A DNA stretch of 64,000 bases, from NCBI GenBank assembly GCA_030770535.1, contig JASVEC010000024.1, positions 310,001 to 374,000 of the forward strand, in the 5' to 3' direction. The translations under genes and the position numbers were made by a program. Positions 42,562 to 52,527 of this stretch are shown here, one piece after another. Source of the stretch: Batkoa obscura (Eukaryota > Entomophthoromycota > Entomophthoromycetes > Entomophthorales > Batkoaceae). Position 1 is the stretch's first letter, and each line of letters begins with the position of its first letter. A model generated the notes under the pieces. It saw nothing but the letters and a program-made list of their open reading frames with translations. It had not been told where the DNA came from and did not search any database.

Positions 42562-44019
42562 ATGGAAGATATTGATGAACTAAAAGAAGAAAAGATAATG
42601 AATGTAACCTCCACTGAATTTCAAAACTATCGATTACGACGAATTATTAAAGAAAATCATGGTGAAAAGATTAATGTATTAACTATGGGTTTAAAACCCA
42701 TTCATGAAAATGAATTAGATTTAAGTCATTTAATATTAACTGTAGGGGATAAACAAGTAAAATAAATATAAGCTAAACTACTTAAATATTAAGGTTGGTT
42801 TTTAAATAGTTAAACATCTATGATAATCAAAACCATAAGGATAATTTAGATTTAATGTGTCATTTTAAATTAAATGAAGACGATATTAATAGCCAAGGAG
42901 TAAGTAGCCATCCTTAATAATCAAAGAATGGTATTTATTTTAAAACAGACTTTTTATAGTGGATGTTGGTTACGAAAATCAAAAGATAGTTTGATCGCAT
43001 TTGCTGGTGATAGTGGTATTATACATATAATCTCTTTAGCTTATTCACAAGAAATACTTCGATTAAGTGGACATACTGGTAAGTTTAGTTTTTATTTTTT
43101 CAAAAAAAACCGGTATATTATGACATCTTATTTAAAATAGGAAGAGTGATTCAGTTGATACCACATCCAATTTACGAACATTTATTATTATCAGTGAGTG
43201 AAGATCATACAATTAGAGTTTGGAATCTAGAATTAAAAAGTACAATTGCTATTATTAATGTAGACGCTACAGTAGCAGTAAGTTTATCCTTATTTTATCT
43301 TGAAATTAAGCTTATTAATACTCCCAGTGTTTTAATCCCAAAGGCAGCAAAATCATTACTGGGTCATCAACTGGAGAAATTAAATTTATTAAACTTCCAA
43401 TAATGTTATTTAATCAAACTAATAATGTAAGATTATCAATAACTAAATCTATTCCTCTATTAAAACAAAGTCTACATGGTGATAAAATAGATCAATTAGT
43501 AATGATTGATGATAAAACGATAATATCCAAGTCGATTAATGGAATCATTATTTATTGGGAATGTAAAACTCAAGATATTAAATGGAGATTATGTTTTAAA
43601 GATTACAAATTTAATATTCACACTAAATTGGCAGTAAGGTAAGTTATTATCATATATATTAAATATAGTAGTTTGAATAATTAATACATTTGTAATATCA
43701 TTCAGCGAAGATAAAAATTATTTCTTAATTGGTGGTTACTCAGGTACCATTTATGTATATGATTTAATTCTTGGAAAGAAGATATTTGATGATAAACATA
43801 GAAGATCAACAAAACCTATATACTCTTGTACTTTTGCTAAAAAAGATAGGTAATTTTGTTATTAATAGTTATAACAAGATATTTGAAGAGTAATTAATTA
43901 TTATTAGAAACCTATTATTCACTTCAGGTGACGGTTTAATTTGGAGGTACGATTATATTAATGATGATGTTTTATTAAACTGGGATAATTGGAAAAATGG
44001 AATTGATGTAGGAAATTAA
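42562..44019 (+). CDS. EED: EED/Esc-type WD40 protein (Polycomb PRC2 subunit homologue)
   Basis: Seven exons (42562-42756, 42810-42899, 42949-43078, 43141-43277, 43328-43638, 43706-43849, 43908-44019) give 372 residues in consistent phase. A seven-blade WD40 protein whose readings follow EED: FAGDSGIIHIISL (EED AVAGSRGIIRIINP), HPIYEHLLLSVSEDHTIRVW ([20 protein letters not shown]), IDDKTIISKSINGIIIYWEC (GDLILSKSCENAIVCWKP), and SGDGLIWRYD near the end. EED binds EZH2 and reads H3K27me3 in PRC2. Shorter than human EED (441), mainly at the N-terminus. A generic WD40 protein is the alternative, but the SKS..I..W segment is quite specific. Confidence 0.75.
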
Positions 44020-44121
44020 AGAAAATGTAAATTATTAAATTAAAAATAGAATAGAAAAGTATTATGTTTAATTTTAAAAGTATAAAAATATTAGAAATAA
44101 ATAATAGTTTACTTACAAAAT

Positions 44122-45897
44122 CTAATCTTCAATTATAAATTTAATATTCGATTTATCTTTTTTATCTCCCTTGTCAAGGAAAGCTTTTAACTATAGATTA
44201 AAACATAAATATAAGTTATGTACAATTAGCATTTTAAAGCTTACTTTTTCTTTGGATACCATAATATCATAAACCTCTAATTTCTTGGCCATATCTGATG
44301 AAGATTGTATTGGTTTATAGCTTTCTTTACGAAATATTGTTTTATTTATTTTCTAAATTATATATAGATTTAAAACAATAAATTAGATATTCTATTAATA
44401 CACTTACAATCATTTTTTTAACCTTAGCATTACAAGCATCTAATGTAAATGGCTCACTTCTCTTTCCCCCTTTTCTAATAATAAAAATATTAAATAAAAT
44501 ATTAATATAAAAATATAACCAACTTACTCATCCTCATCAATTTGTTTTTTAATTCCTTCTTGTTTATTTCTTTCATTTAAAACTAATAAAAATAAATTAT
44601 AAATCTTTTCACAATTCAACTCCTATATTAAACTTTACCTTTTAAAGCATCTCTAGCCATTTGTCCACCTGGCGTATTAGCCATAGCTAAAACCTGCCTT
44701 TAAAATCATCAACCTAACTCATAGAAAAATAATAATAGGTACACTTACTTCAATTTTTCCATTTTCTTATCTTTATTTTTTAAATCTTCCATTGTCATAT
44801 TGCTTTCCCAAATAGAAGGATACAAAGATATTATTTCTTCATTATCCAATAAATAAGATTCCTGATTTGGTATTTTATCATATTGAGAATGTATTTTAAT
44901 TTTTGAGGCGATATTTATTGATGTGTTGTAGATATTGTTAGATGAATAGTTATCATCATTAATTTCTTTATAATTAAACAGTTTAATCGTATGTGTACTA
45001 TCGTTATTAGCGTCAATAATTTATAAAGCTAAGTTAATAAAAGGGTAAAATTACCCGCTTGCTAATGCCATATTAGAACCTTGTAGTTTTTGTAAGAGTT
45101 TGATGCTGTGGTTGTCGCATATTTCTGATACATTACTTGAAAAAGCCCGATAAATTAAAACACAACTCATAATTTTAAAATCTTATATTTACCTATCCAC
45201 AATTTTCTTACATTTACTTTCTTTGCAAAATTTTAATTTATCGGTTATACCGATTTTCAGCATATTAATCTGTTCTTTTTTACTATTCAAAAATAAACAA
45301 GGTCGACTATAATCCTAAGTTCATTATTAGTATAGCCATCTAAAATTTTGAGATTTTGTTTTCTTTACCTCATTCCCTTGTAATAAAGTGGTTTCCCCAC
45401 ACAATATAACTTCTAATACTTCAGGTAGATTATAAAGGGCTAAATCAATATCTCTACAACAAAAAAGAGTTGGTTTTAATTCAATTCAAATCTTAAATCA
45501 ACTACTTTAACTTACCTGTTATATCTCTTATTCAAACTAATAATCATTGGAGTAACAAAAGATAATTTCTTCAAATCCATGACTTCCAAAACGACATAAG
45601 CATTCCCAAAACTACCACTTATCAATCTTGGAGTAGATTTGATCATCCCATAGAAATTATTTTTGGTATTAGTTTGATTGATATCTAGCCTTGAGTTTAA
45701 TGGTTGAAATTGTTTCTTTTGGATGATGTTTAAGATGCGTTCATTTCTATTGAGGATAATGAAAAAGAATTAGAATCGTGAGTAGGTAAGCGGCAAGGGA
45801 ATAAAGGAGGGAACAGATAAATGACTTACACTTTTTTAAATTTTCTTCCTAATTTACTTTCTAATATTGAAAATTGTTCTTCCCTTGTAATGGACAT
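44122..45897 (-). CDS. MCM10: Mcm10-like DNA replication protein
   Basis: About ten short exons starting MSITREEQFS at 45897. The OB-fold part reads FYGMIKSTPRLISG and NAYVVLEVMDLKK, comparable to Mcm10 segments before DLK. It is followed by MLKIGITDKLKFC and a zinc finger with spacing C-x4-C-x11-C-x2-H; the x11 and x2 spacings equal those of the Mcm10 CCCH finger. The C-terminal exons (MARDALK, GGKRSEPFTLDACNAKVKK, ending FIIED at 44122) are helical and charged. Mcm10 binds ssDNA and activates the CMG helicase. At about 400 residues it is short for the family. The finger and its context make the call; exon edges after 45050 are approximate. Confidence 0.65.
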
Positions 45898-46879
45898 AGT
45901 GAATTGAATTTTGTTTTTTTACTGACTTCGATTGGATAAAAAGTTAAGAAATGAAAATTTAAAAATCGCGTATTCAACTCATTCATTCACCCAAATGAGC
46001 AGATCCTGCCAGCTAAAAAAGCTGGATTTCATTACTATCACAATAAAGATGTCTAGTTAACGAAATTGACTTTTGAAAATTAACCAAATGCTAGTAAAAT
46101 TTTGGTTTAAATCATAATAAATCAAGGAGTATCACGATGCTAGTATATTAAAGGCTATGGTACCTTTTGTATACATAGTAAGGGAAAAAATAATATTTGA
46201 ATAAAAAACGGCCATTTAAAACTACAAAGTATTAAATTTAAAAAAAACACCTCAAAAGTCCACACTAACTATCAATTAGATCCAAAAATTAATTTACTGG
46301 TTAGGCATTTCAACACCTATAACTAAACGCAGCCGCAAAATTGAAAATTAATTTGTAATGAAATGGAATAACTTAGCAATTTGCGTCTTATTTGATAACA
46401 TTTTTGATTAAATTTGAATAAAAAAACTCACTTATACTTTTGATAGTATACACTTTTTTATCACTTGTGATTTAAAAAAATTATATTAATTTTTTAGATA
46501 TAAAAACATACCTTTAATACTTTATTTTCTTGAAAGAATAAGTTTAAAAATCTTGTTTAGATTTAAAAAAGATTATTCCCCAGCTATGTTTTTACTGGAC
46601 TACTTTTAAAAAACAAGTACTTTTCATATAACTAATAAAATTTGTAGTCGAATTATGTAGTTGAATAGTATTTTAAAGTACAAATTGAAATTGTTGAAAA
46701 CAAATTTCATAATTTCATAAAATCTATCCCTTACTTTCTTAGTCAAGCCCAACATGGGTGACAATTCAATAATTCAGTCAATGTTCTACAAATGCGTAAA
46801 GTCTCATTATGGTTGATTGGCTATTGAGTTAGTAAACAAATATTAAGTATAAGTTTATGAAACATTCAAATAGTTTCTA
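45898..46879. other. intergenic, no gene seen
   Basis: AT-rich DNA upstream of Mcm10; no MITE and no convincing frame. Confidence 0.5.
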
Positions 46880-47360
46880 GGACTGTTATACAATGATGAC
46901 AACAACAGAAATGATAATACAGCAATAAAAATGTCGAAAATAAAAAGAATGAGAATAAATTCTTCTCGCTACATGGATTCATTAAAATTGCTCAAAGATT
47001 ACTTATGCCAACTTGAAATACTTAATCTTATTCAAAATAATACAACTATTGAAGATACAGCTGAGTATGTAATCATTAGTATATTAAGATCGCTTGCAAT
47101 TTTATCTAAAGACATTTTTGTTTTTGATGGGTTAGATACAGTTAAAACAAAATTTAGTAAATTGAAGTCATTGAGTTCAAAGTGTTATGAACATCAATGT
47201 GGGGTGCCATTGAGGCTAATCCTAATGTGAATTTTATAATAAGTTTGAAGTCAAAGGTTGAAGGAGAACCCAATAACTTTATAAACCATCTTGGTGATCT
47301 AAGAGAGTTAGAGTATAAAATTTATAGATACTTATGGTTTGAATTTTGATTTTAACGAGA
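46880..47360 (+). pseudogene. F-box/LRR gene fragment
   Basis: A 99-codon frame (46931-47230) containing YMDSLKLLKDYLCQLEILNL and an upstream Asn/Asp-rich stretch aligns with the middle of the F-box gene at 36310-37361 (LLELFKNYSKQLEILDFI); coding similarity continues in another frame to about 47350. There is no F-box start nearby. It looks like a truncated relative rather than a complete gene. Confidence 0.5.
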
Positions 47361-47508
47361 ATAATAAAAAAGTAGTAAAAAGCAGTAATACTATCACTTG
47401 GGGCTACTTTGATTCGAAAATTATAATGAGTTGTAACTTATTGAATTTGTCTTTATCATAGGTTTTTTTATTTTCCTATGAAAGCGTTGAAATCAATTTC
47501 TTTATAAA

Positions 47509-47606
47509 TAAGGATGTTTTTTTTGATTTCATTTTTCCATTTTTTAAGCGCTATTTGAGTGGAAAGATTGTTAGTAAAATTCTTAAATACAAAAAACATC
47601 TCCAAA
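47509..47606 (-). mobile_element. MITE copy 19 (reverse)
   Basis: TAAGGATGTTTTTTTTG to AACATCTCCAAA; termini degraded, centre AAGCGCTATTTGAGTGG intact. Confidence 0.87.
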
Positions 47607-49323
47607 TGTTCAAATTATCTATTTTTATGACTTAATTTTTTATACGAAAGGAATATTTGATAAGCCTTGTTCAAATAAAAGTTATCTTTATAGTGGAAAG
47701 TATAATCCAATGGGATATAGTTTAGTTACATAAAGCAAATTATATTTTATGAATCTAATGACATGTTTGAGGATTTACTTCCTATCTTTATTTCTTAATT
47801 TTAAAGTATTAAATCAAGTATTTACTTCAAGAAAAGTACAAGTCTAGAAACTAAGTATAGACCTACTGCCTTTTCATCATTTATTATATCTAATAAAAGG
47901 AGTATGAATAAGCCAGTTATAATGCCATAGAAAAAATTGCAATGTCAAGTGGATGAACCACCCTTTAATAACGATTATTATAATGATTAGTACGATAATT
48001 AATTTTAAACAAATCACTATCTTAAGCTTAATTTTATTATTATCGATTTTAAAATTATATATTCAAAAAATCCTAAAATTAGACTTCTGAGCAATTTATT
48101 ACTGGAAGTAAGCAATAATACAATGAACTAATCTATATGTATTTAATTTTAAACTTTATTGTAAAATTTGATCAATTACTATATCATATTGAATCAAAAT
48201 CGAGTCAAGACAATGTAGGTAAGAAACAGTTAAAAGATAACCAGTACATTAAAGTATTTGGTGTACATAAGGTTTTTATTTATAGGCTATATTATCTTAG
48301 GAGTTGATTTTTTTAAAAGTCATGAAAGAGTCAATATGGTCAAATGCCTTATTTATGGAAGAATCACGAAAAGTGATAGAGGAGATAGAATGAAAATGGA
48401 AAGCTATGCAAATTCAAAAATCGTTTAATCTTCGGTAGTTATTTGAGGACTAAAGACCTTTCTTCTGACTGGGAAGGATCAGAGTTAACCTTTTTTATAA
48501 CCTTAACTTATTGTAAATTTACAAACTAAAAATAGAGATCAAGTCTGAGATCAAGATTGTAAGCCTTAATCCTAGAGTTAATATTAATTCAAAATTAAAG
48601 CTGGTGGTGATCTAAAAGTAATATAATAAAGATAAGCATATTTTTCATTAACGGGACTCATACAACCTTGGGATTTTAGGCCTCAAATAAACCTAAAAAA
48701 GATGAATTCTAAATAAGTTCTTAAATTCACTATGTGAGTTGTGATTAAAAATGCAGTAAATTGAAAAATGTGTAAACTGGAATAGTAATAGATTATTTAC
48801 CGAAAAACATTTAATAAATCACATTATTTTATAATTTAATATATTAGATTAGAACTTTATCTTGGAATATTACTGCTTAAAAGTTTACAAACTGAGTAAA
48901 ATTTTACTTTAAGCTTTTCTAAGGATCCAGTTTCATTTTAAGCTTTTTATCATTTGTTTCAATTTAAGCTTAAAAAAATATAATTTTTAATCTTAAAGAA
49001 TACATATAGAGAAGAGAGTTTAAGAAAATACTAAAATGTGATGACAATTTTTCAGTAATTAATTTCCTACAAGCTAAATCTGGGTGTTCCAAAATCAAGG
49101 TTAGTGACGATAAGAAAAATTTCAGTTCAAGCTAGGGAATAGCTTGAAGCCGAAATTCTGATGACCTTATAATAAATTGCATACGTATATAAATAAACAA
49201 TAATACTTCAAGATAAAGTTAGCTTTTTAATAGAATTAGTTTGATTTCGGTACAAATCACTCTTACAATAGAAATTAGTGTATCTTTTAGTTCATTTACT
49301 AGTTAACAATAGCTTTCAAAAAA
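47607..49323. other. 1.7-kb intergenic upstream of the P-type ATPase
   Basis: No intact gene. 48300-48420 has some coding flavour (MKESIWSNALFMEESRKVIE) but is open for only a few dozen codons, so at most a relic. No MITE. Confidence 0.45.
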
Positions 49324-52300
49324 ATGAAAGACAAAGTTAAACAAATAGACATCGTTGAGCATTTACTTAGCGTTGAAGAAGTTATCAAGCGATATGAAAC
49401 TTCTATTAATATTAATAAACCAGCTGAGAGTCATGGTTTAGGTGAAGAGCAAATCAAGAAAGGTAGAGAAGTTTATGGGCCAAATTTACTGAGTCCAGCA
49501 AAACGTAAACATCCATTTGTCAGGTTTTTAGAATGCTTGGGCAATCTGTTCAATGTTCTTATGATATTAGCTGGTTTAATGACATTTATCATCTTTGCCA
49601 TAGACCCTGCCAATAATTTTTCTTCTTCTTATGTGGGTGCCATCTTAGTTGGAGTATCTATCCTTAATGCAATTATTGAGTTTATTCAATTACAGAAATC
49701 TGCAAACGCTTTAGAAGCTTTCCTTAATATGATCCCCCAGCAATGTCGCGTAGTACGTAATAGTTCTTTAAATCAGATACCAGGTGCTGAATTAGTACCT
49801 GGTGACATTGTGTTTGTTCGATTAGGTGATAAGATCCCTGCTGATTTATATATGTTTAATGTTTCTGAAATGAAAGTTGATAATTCTTCACTTACAGGAG
49901 AGTCAGAACCACAACCACGTACCGTTGATAATGCTATGAAAAACCCACTTGAAGCACATAATATTGGTTTTAATGGAACTTTAGTAGTTGCTGGAGAAGG
50001 TTATGGGATTGTTATTAAAACTGGTGATTCTACCGTGCTAGGCCAAATTGCCGGTTTAACAGCCAATGAAAAGAAGAGTCCTTCCCCACTCTCAGTAGAG
50101 GTTAACGTCTATGTTAAGCTTGTTGCTTCAGTAGCTTTCTTGACTGGTTTTATTTTCTTCTTATTAGGGCTTACCAAAGGAATGGCATTAAAAGATTGTT
50201 TAACTTTTGGTGTAGGTGTTTTCTGTGGTTGGGTACCAGAAGGTCTTCCAGCCACATTAACTATGTTGCTTACTTTTGCTGCTAAGCGTATGGCTACTCA
50301 AAATGTTTTAGTAAAAGATCTTCATGGGGTTGAAACTTTAGGAGCAATTACTCTCCTTGCTACTGATAAGACTGGTACCCTTACTCGTAATCAAATGACA
50401 GTTACTAGTGTCTGGGCATCTAACAAACTTTATGCTTCATTAAGAAACTTGAATAATATAAATAACCCTGTTCAAGTTAGCTCTTCTGGAATGACAGAAA
50501 TTTTATTAAATTGCTCATTAAATTCTAGAGCTAAATTTGATCGTACCGATGTCCCAATTGACAAAAGAGAAATCATTGGTGATGCCACTGAAGCTGGTCT
50601 TATTCGATTTGCCGCTCAAAGTCAAGACGATTTTGATGAACTTCAAATCAAATACCCTCGAGTTTTTGATGTTCCATTTAATTCAGATAATAAATGGGCA
50701 ATGACTATTAGTCAAGTCCCTCATGCTAATGGTGACCTTACTCTTTACTTAAAAGGTGCTCCAGAAAGAGTGTTAAATCTTTGTTCAACAATCTTCATGA
50801 GCGGACAAGCCATTCCACTTACTGAGGAGCATAAAGCCCAATTCCAAGAAACTTATGAAAATATGGCTGGTAAAGGGCATCGTGTACTTGCATTTGCTCA
50901 ACTATTATTACCTGGAGACAAATTTCCTAAAGATTTTATATTTGATAAGAAAGCCAAAAACTATCCTACAACGAATTTAACCTTTGTAGGGCTCACTTCA
51001 TTAGAAGATCCTCCAAAACATGGTGTACGTGAAGCTATTGGTATGTGTAGAACTGCGGGTATTCGTGTAATGATGGTAACTGGTGATCACCCACTTACTG
51101 CTGAAGCCATTGGACGTAAAATCAATTTGATGCTTTCTGATACCAAACCAATGGTTGCTAAGAGAACTGGACGTCCAATCGAATCTATTGAAGAAGATGA
51201 ATATGATGCTATTGTTATCCATGGTGAGCAAATTGATGGATTAAGTAACTTGGAATGGGACAATATTTTTTCTAAAACCGAAATTATATTTGCTCGTACT
51301 TCCCCACGTCATAAGCTTGAAATTGTTAAACGCGCTCAATCTATGGGACACATCGTTGGTGTAACTGGCGATGGTGTCAATGATTCTCCAGCTTTAAAAA
51401 AAGCAGACCTTGGTATTGCAATGAATGAATCTGGCTCTGATGTATCTAAAGAAGCTGCATCTATGATTTTACTTGATGATAACTTTGCCTCTACTATTCG
51501 TGGTATTGAAGAAGGTCGTCTTATCTTTGCTAATCTTAAAAAATCTATCCGTTATACAGTAACCCATACTATGCCTGAAGTTATTCCACAATTACTTTAT
51601 ATTGCTGTACCTATACCACTTCTCTTAAATGCTCTTCAGATTATTTCTCTTGATCTTGGTTATGAACTTTGTTTAGCTTTATCCTTTGCTTGGGATAAAC
51701 CAGAAACAAAGACAGGTCTTATGAGACTTGCACCACGTAAACCAGTAACTAAAGAATCGGTAGAAAGATTTCGTAGAGTAAAATCTCGTCAGATTCAAGC
51801 TAAAAGAGATCCAGAAACTGGTGAAGAAATTAAGGCTTCAGGTTTCAAAAGAATGATTCATAATATTTCAAGGTTATTTACTATGACCTATTGGAAAGAA
51901 TTAATTGAAAAAACCGACAATGAGGTTATTGTTGATGTCGAATTAATATCATGGGCTTTCTTTGAAGCTGGTCTCCTTGAATTTACCGGTGCTGCCGTTG
52001 GCTCTTTCTTTTTATTAAATTATCGTGGCATTGGGTTTTATGATTCTATTAAACTACAGAATGATTTTGCCTTCTCAGATTTACCAGATAGAAACACTTT
52101 GTTTTCGGTAAGTAGTGGGCAGCAATTCACACGAACTGAATTATTGGAAATATTAGCCCAATTTGAAACTGTGTATACTTATTCAGTAGTCGTTATACAA
52201 GCCTTTAATATGTTCTGTTGTAAATCCAGAATCACGTATCCATTTGGAAAACACATCTTTACTAATTATCGTAATTTCGTTGGTATGGTATTAGGTTTTG

Positions 52301-52527
52301 TATTAATGGGTTTTCTCGTTTACTGCCCTGGTGTTAACACAGTATTTAATCTTTCACCTAATGTCCCTCTTTCCTTCCTTGCTGGCCCTATCCTTACTGG
52401 TTCCGTTTTGCTATGCTATTCTAGCTTAAGATTCTTCCTTATACAACGTTTTAGACCAATCAAGTTTAATCCAGGAGTTCAAGGATTGATGATGCATCCT
52501 ACTGTACGTACCATTATTCCTGCTTAA
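49324..52527 (+). CDS. P-type ATPase, Na+/K+-ATPase alpha-like (P2C)
   Basis: Intronless, 1067 residues. Actuator LTGES near residue 193, PEGLP in M4 (E306), phosphorylation site DKTGT with Asp348, GDGVND hinge at 682-687, ten-segment topology. Catalytic cycle: ATP-driven cation antiport at the plasma membrane. P2C features are M4 PEGLPATLTMLLTFAAKRMA, M5 MPEVIP (equivalent of Glu779) and M6 SLDLGYELCLA. The M6 site keeps the first Asp (D777, equivalent of Asp804) but has Glu781 where animal pumps have Asp808, and Tyr where they have Thr. No C-terminal ETYY. P2C pumps without a beta subunit are known from early-diverging fungi and protists; the exact ions cannot be told from sequence. Confidence 0.9.
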   Translation: MKDKVKQIDIVEHLLSVEEVIKRYETSININKPAESHGLGEEQIKKGREVYGPNLLSPAKRKHPFVRFLECLGNLFNVLMILAGLMTFIIFAIDPANNFSSSYVGAILVGVSILNAIIEFIQLQKSANALEAFLNMIPQQCRVVRNSSLNQIPGAELVPGDIVFVRLGDKIPADLYMFNVSEMKVDNSSLTGESEPQPRTVDNAMKNPLEAHNIGFNGTLVVAGEGYGIVIKTGDSTVLGQIAGLTANEKKSPSPLSVEVNVYVKLVASVAFLTGFIFFLLGLTKGMALKDCLTFGVGVFCGWVPEGLPATLTMLLTFAAKRMATQNVLVKDLHGVETLGAITLLATDKTGTLTRNQMTVTSVWASNKLYASLRNLNNINNPVQVSSSGMTEILLNCSLNSRAKFDRTDVPIDKREIIGDATEAGLIRFAAQSQDDFDELQIKYPRVFDVPFNSDNKWAMTISQVPHANGDLTLYLKGAPERVLNLCSTIFMSGQAIPLTEEHKAQFQETYENMAGKGHRVLAFAQLLLPGDKFPKDFIFDKKAKNYPTTNLTFVGLTSLEDPPKHGVREAIGMCRTAGIRVMMVTGDHPLTAEAIGRKINLMLSDTKPMVAKRTGRPIESIEEDEYDAIVIHGEQIDGLSNLEWDNIFSKTEIIFARTSPRHKLEIVKRAQSMGHIVGVTGDGVNDSPALKKADLGIAMNESGSDVSKEAASMILLDDNFASTIRGIEEGRLIFANLKKSIRYTVTHTMPEVIPQLLYIAVPIPLLLNALQIISLDLGYELCLALSFAWDKPETKTGLMRLAPRKPVTKESVERFRRVKSRQIQAKRDPETGEEIKASGFKRMIHNISRLFTMTYWKELIEKTDNEVIVDVELISWAFFEAGLLEFTGAAVGSFFLLNYRGIGFYDSIKLQNDFAFSDLPDRNTLFSVSSGQQFTRTELLEILAQFETVYTYSVVVIQAFNMFCCKSRITYPFGKHIFTNYRNFVGMVLGFVLMGFLVYCPGVNTVFNLSPNVPLSFLAGPILTGSVLLCYSSLRFFLIQRFRPIKFNPGVQGLMMHPTVRTIIPA

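Noticed and set aside
42562-44019. LRWD1/ORCA as identity of the WD40 protein next to ORC2
   Set aside because: There are no leucine-rich repeats and the blade sequences follow EED much more closely, despite the attractive ORC2 adjacency.
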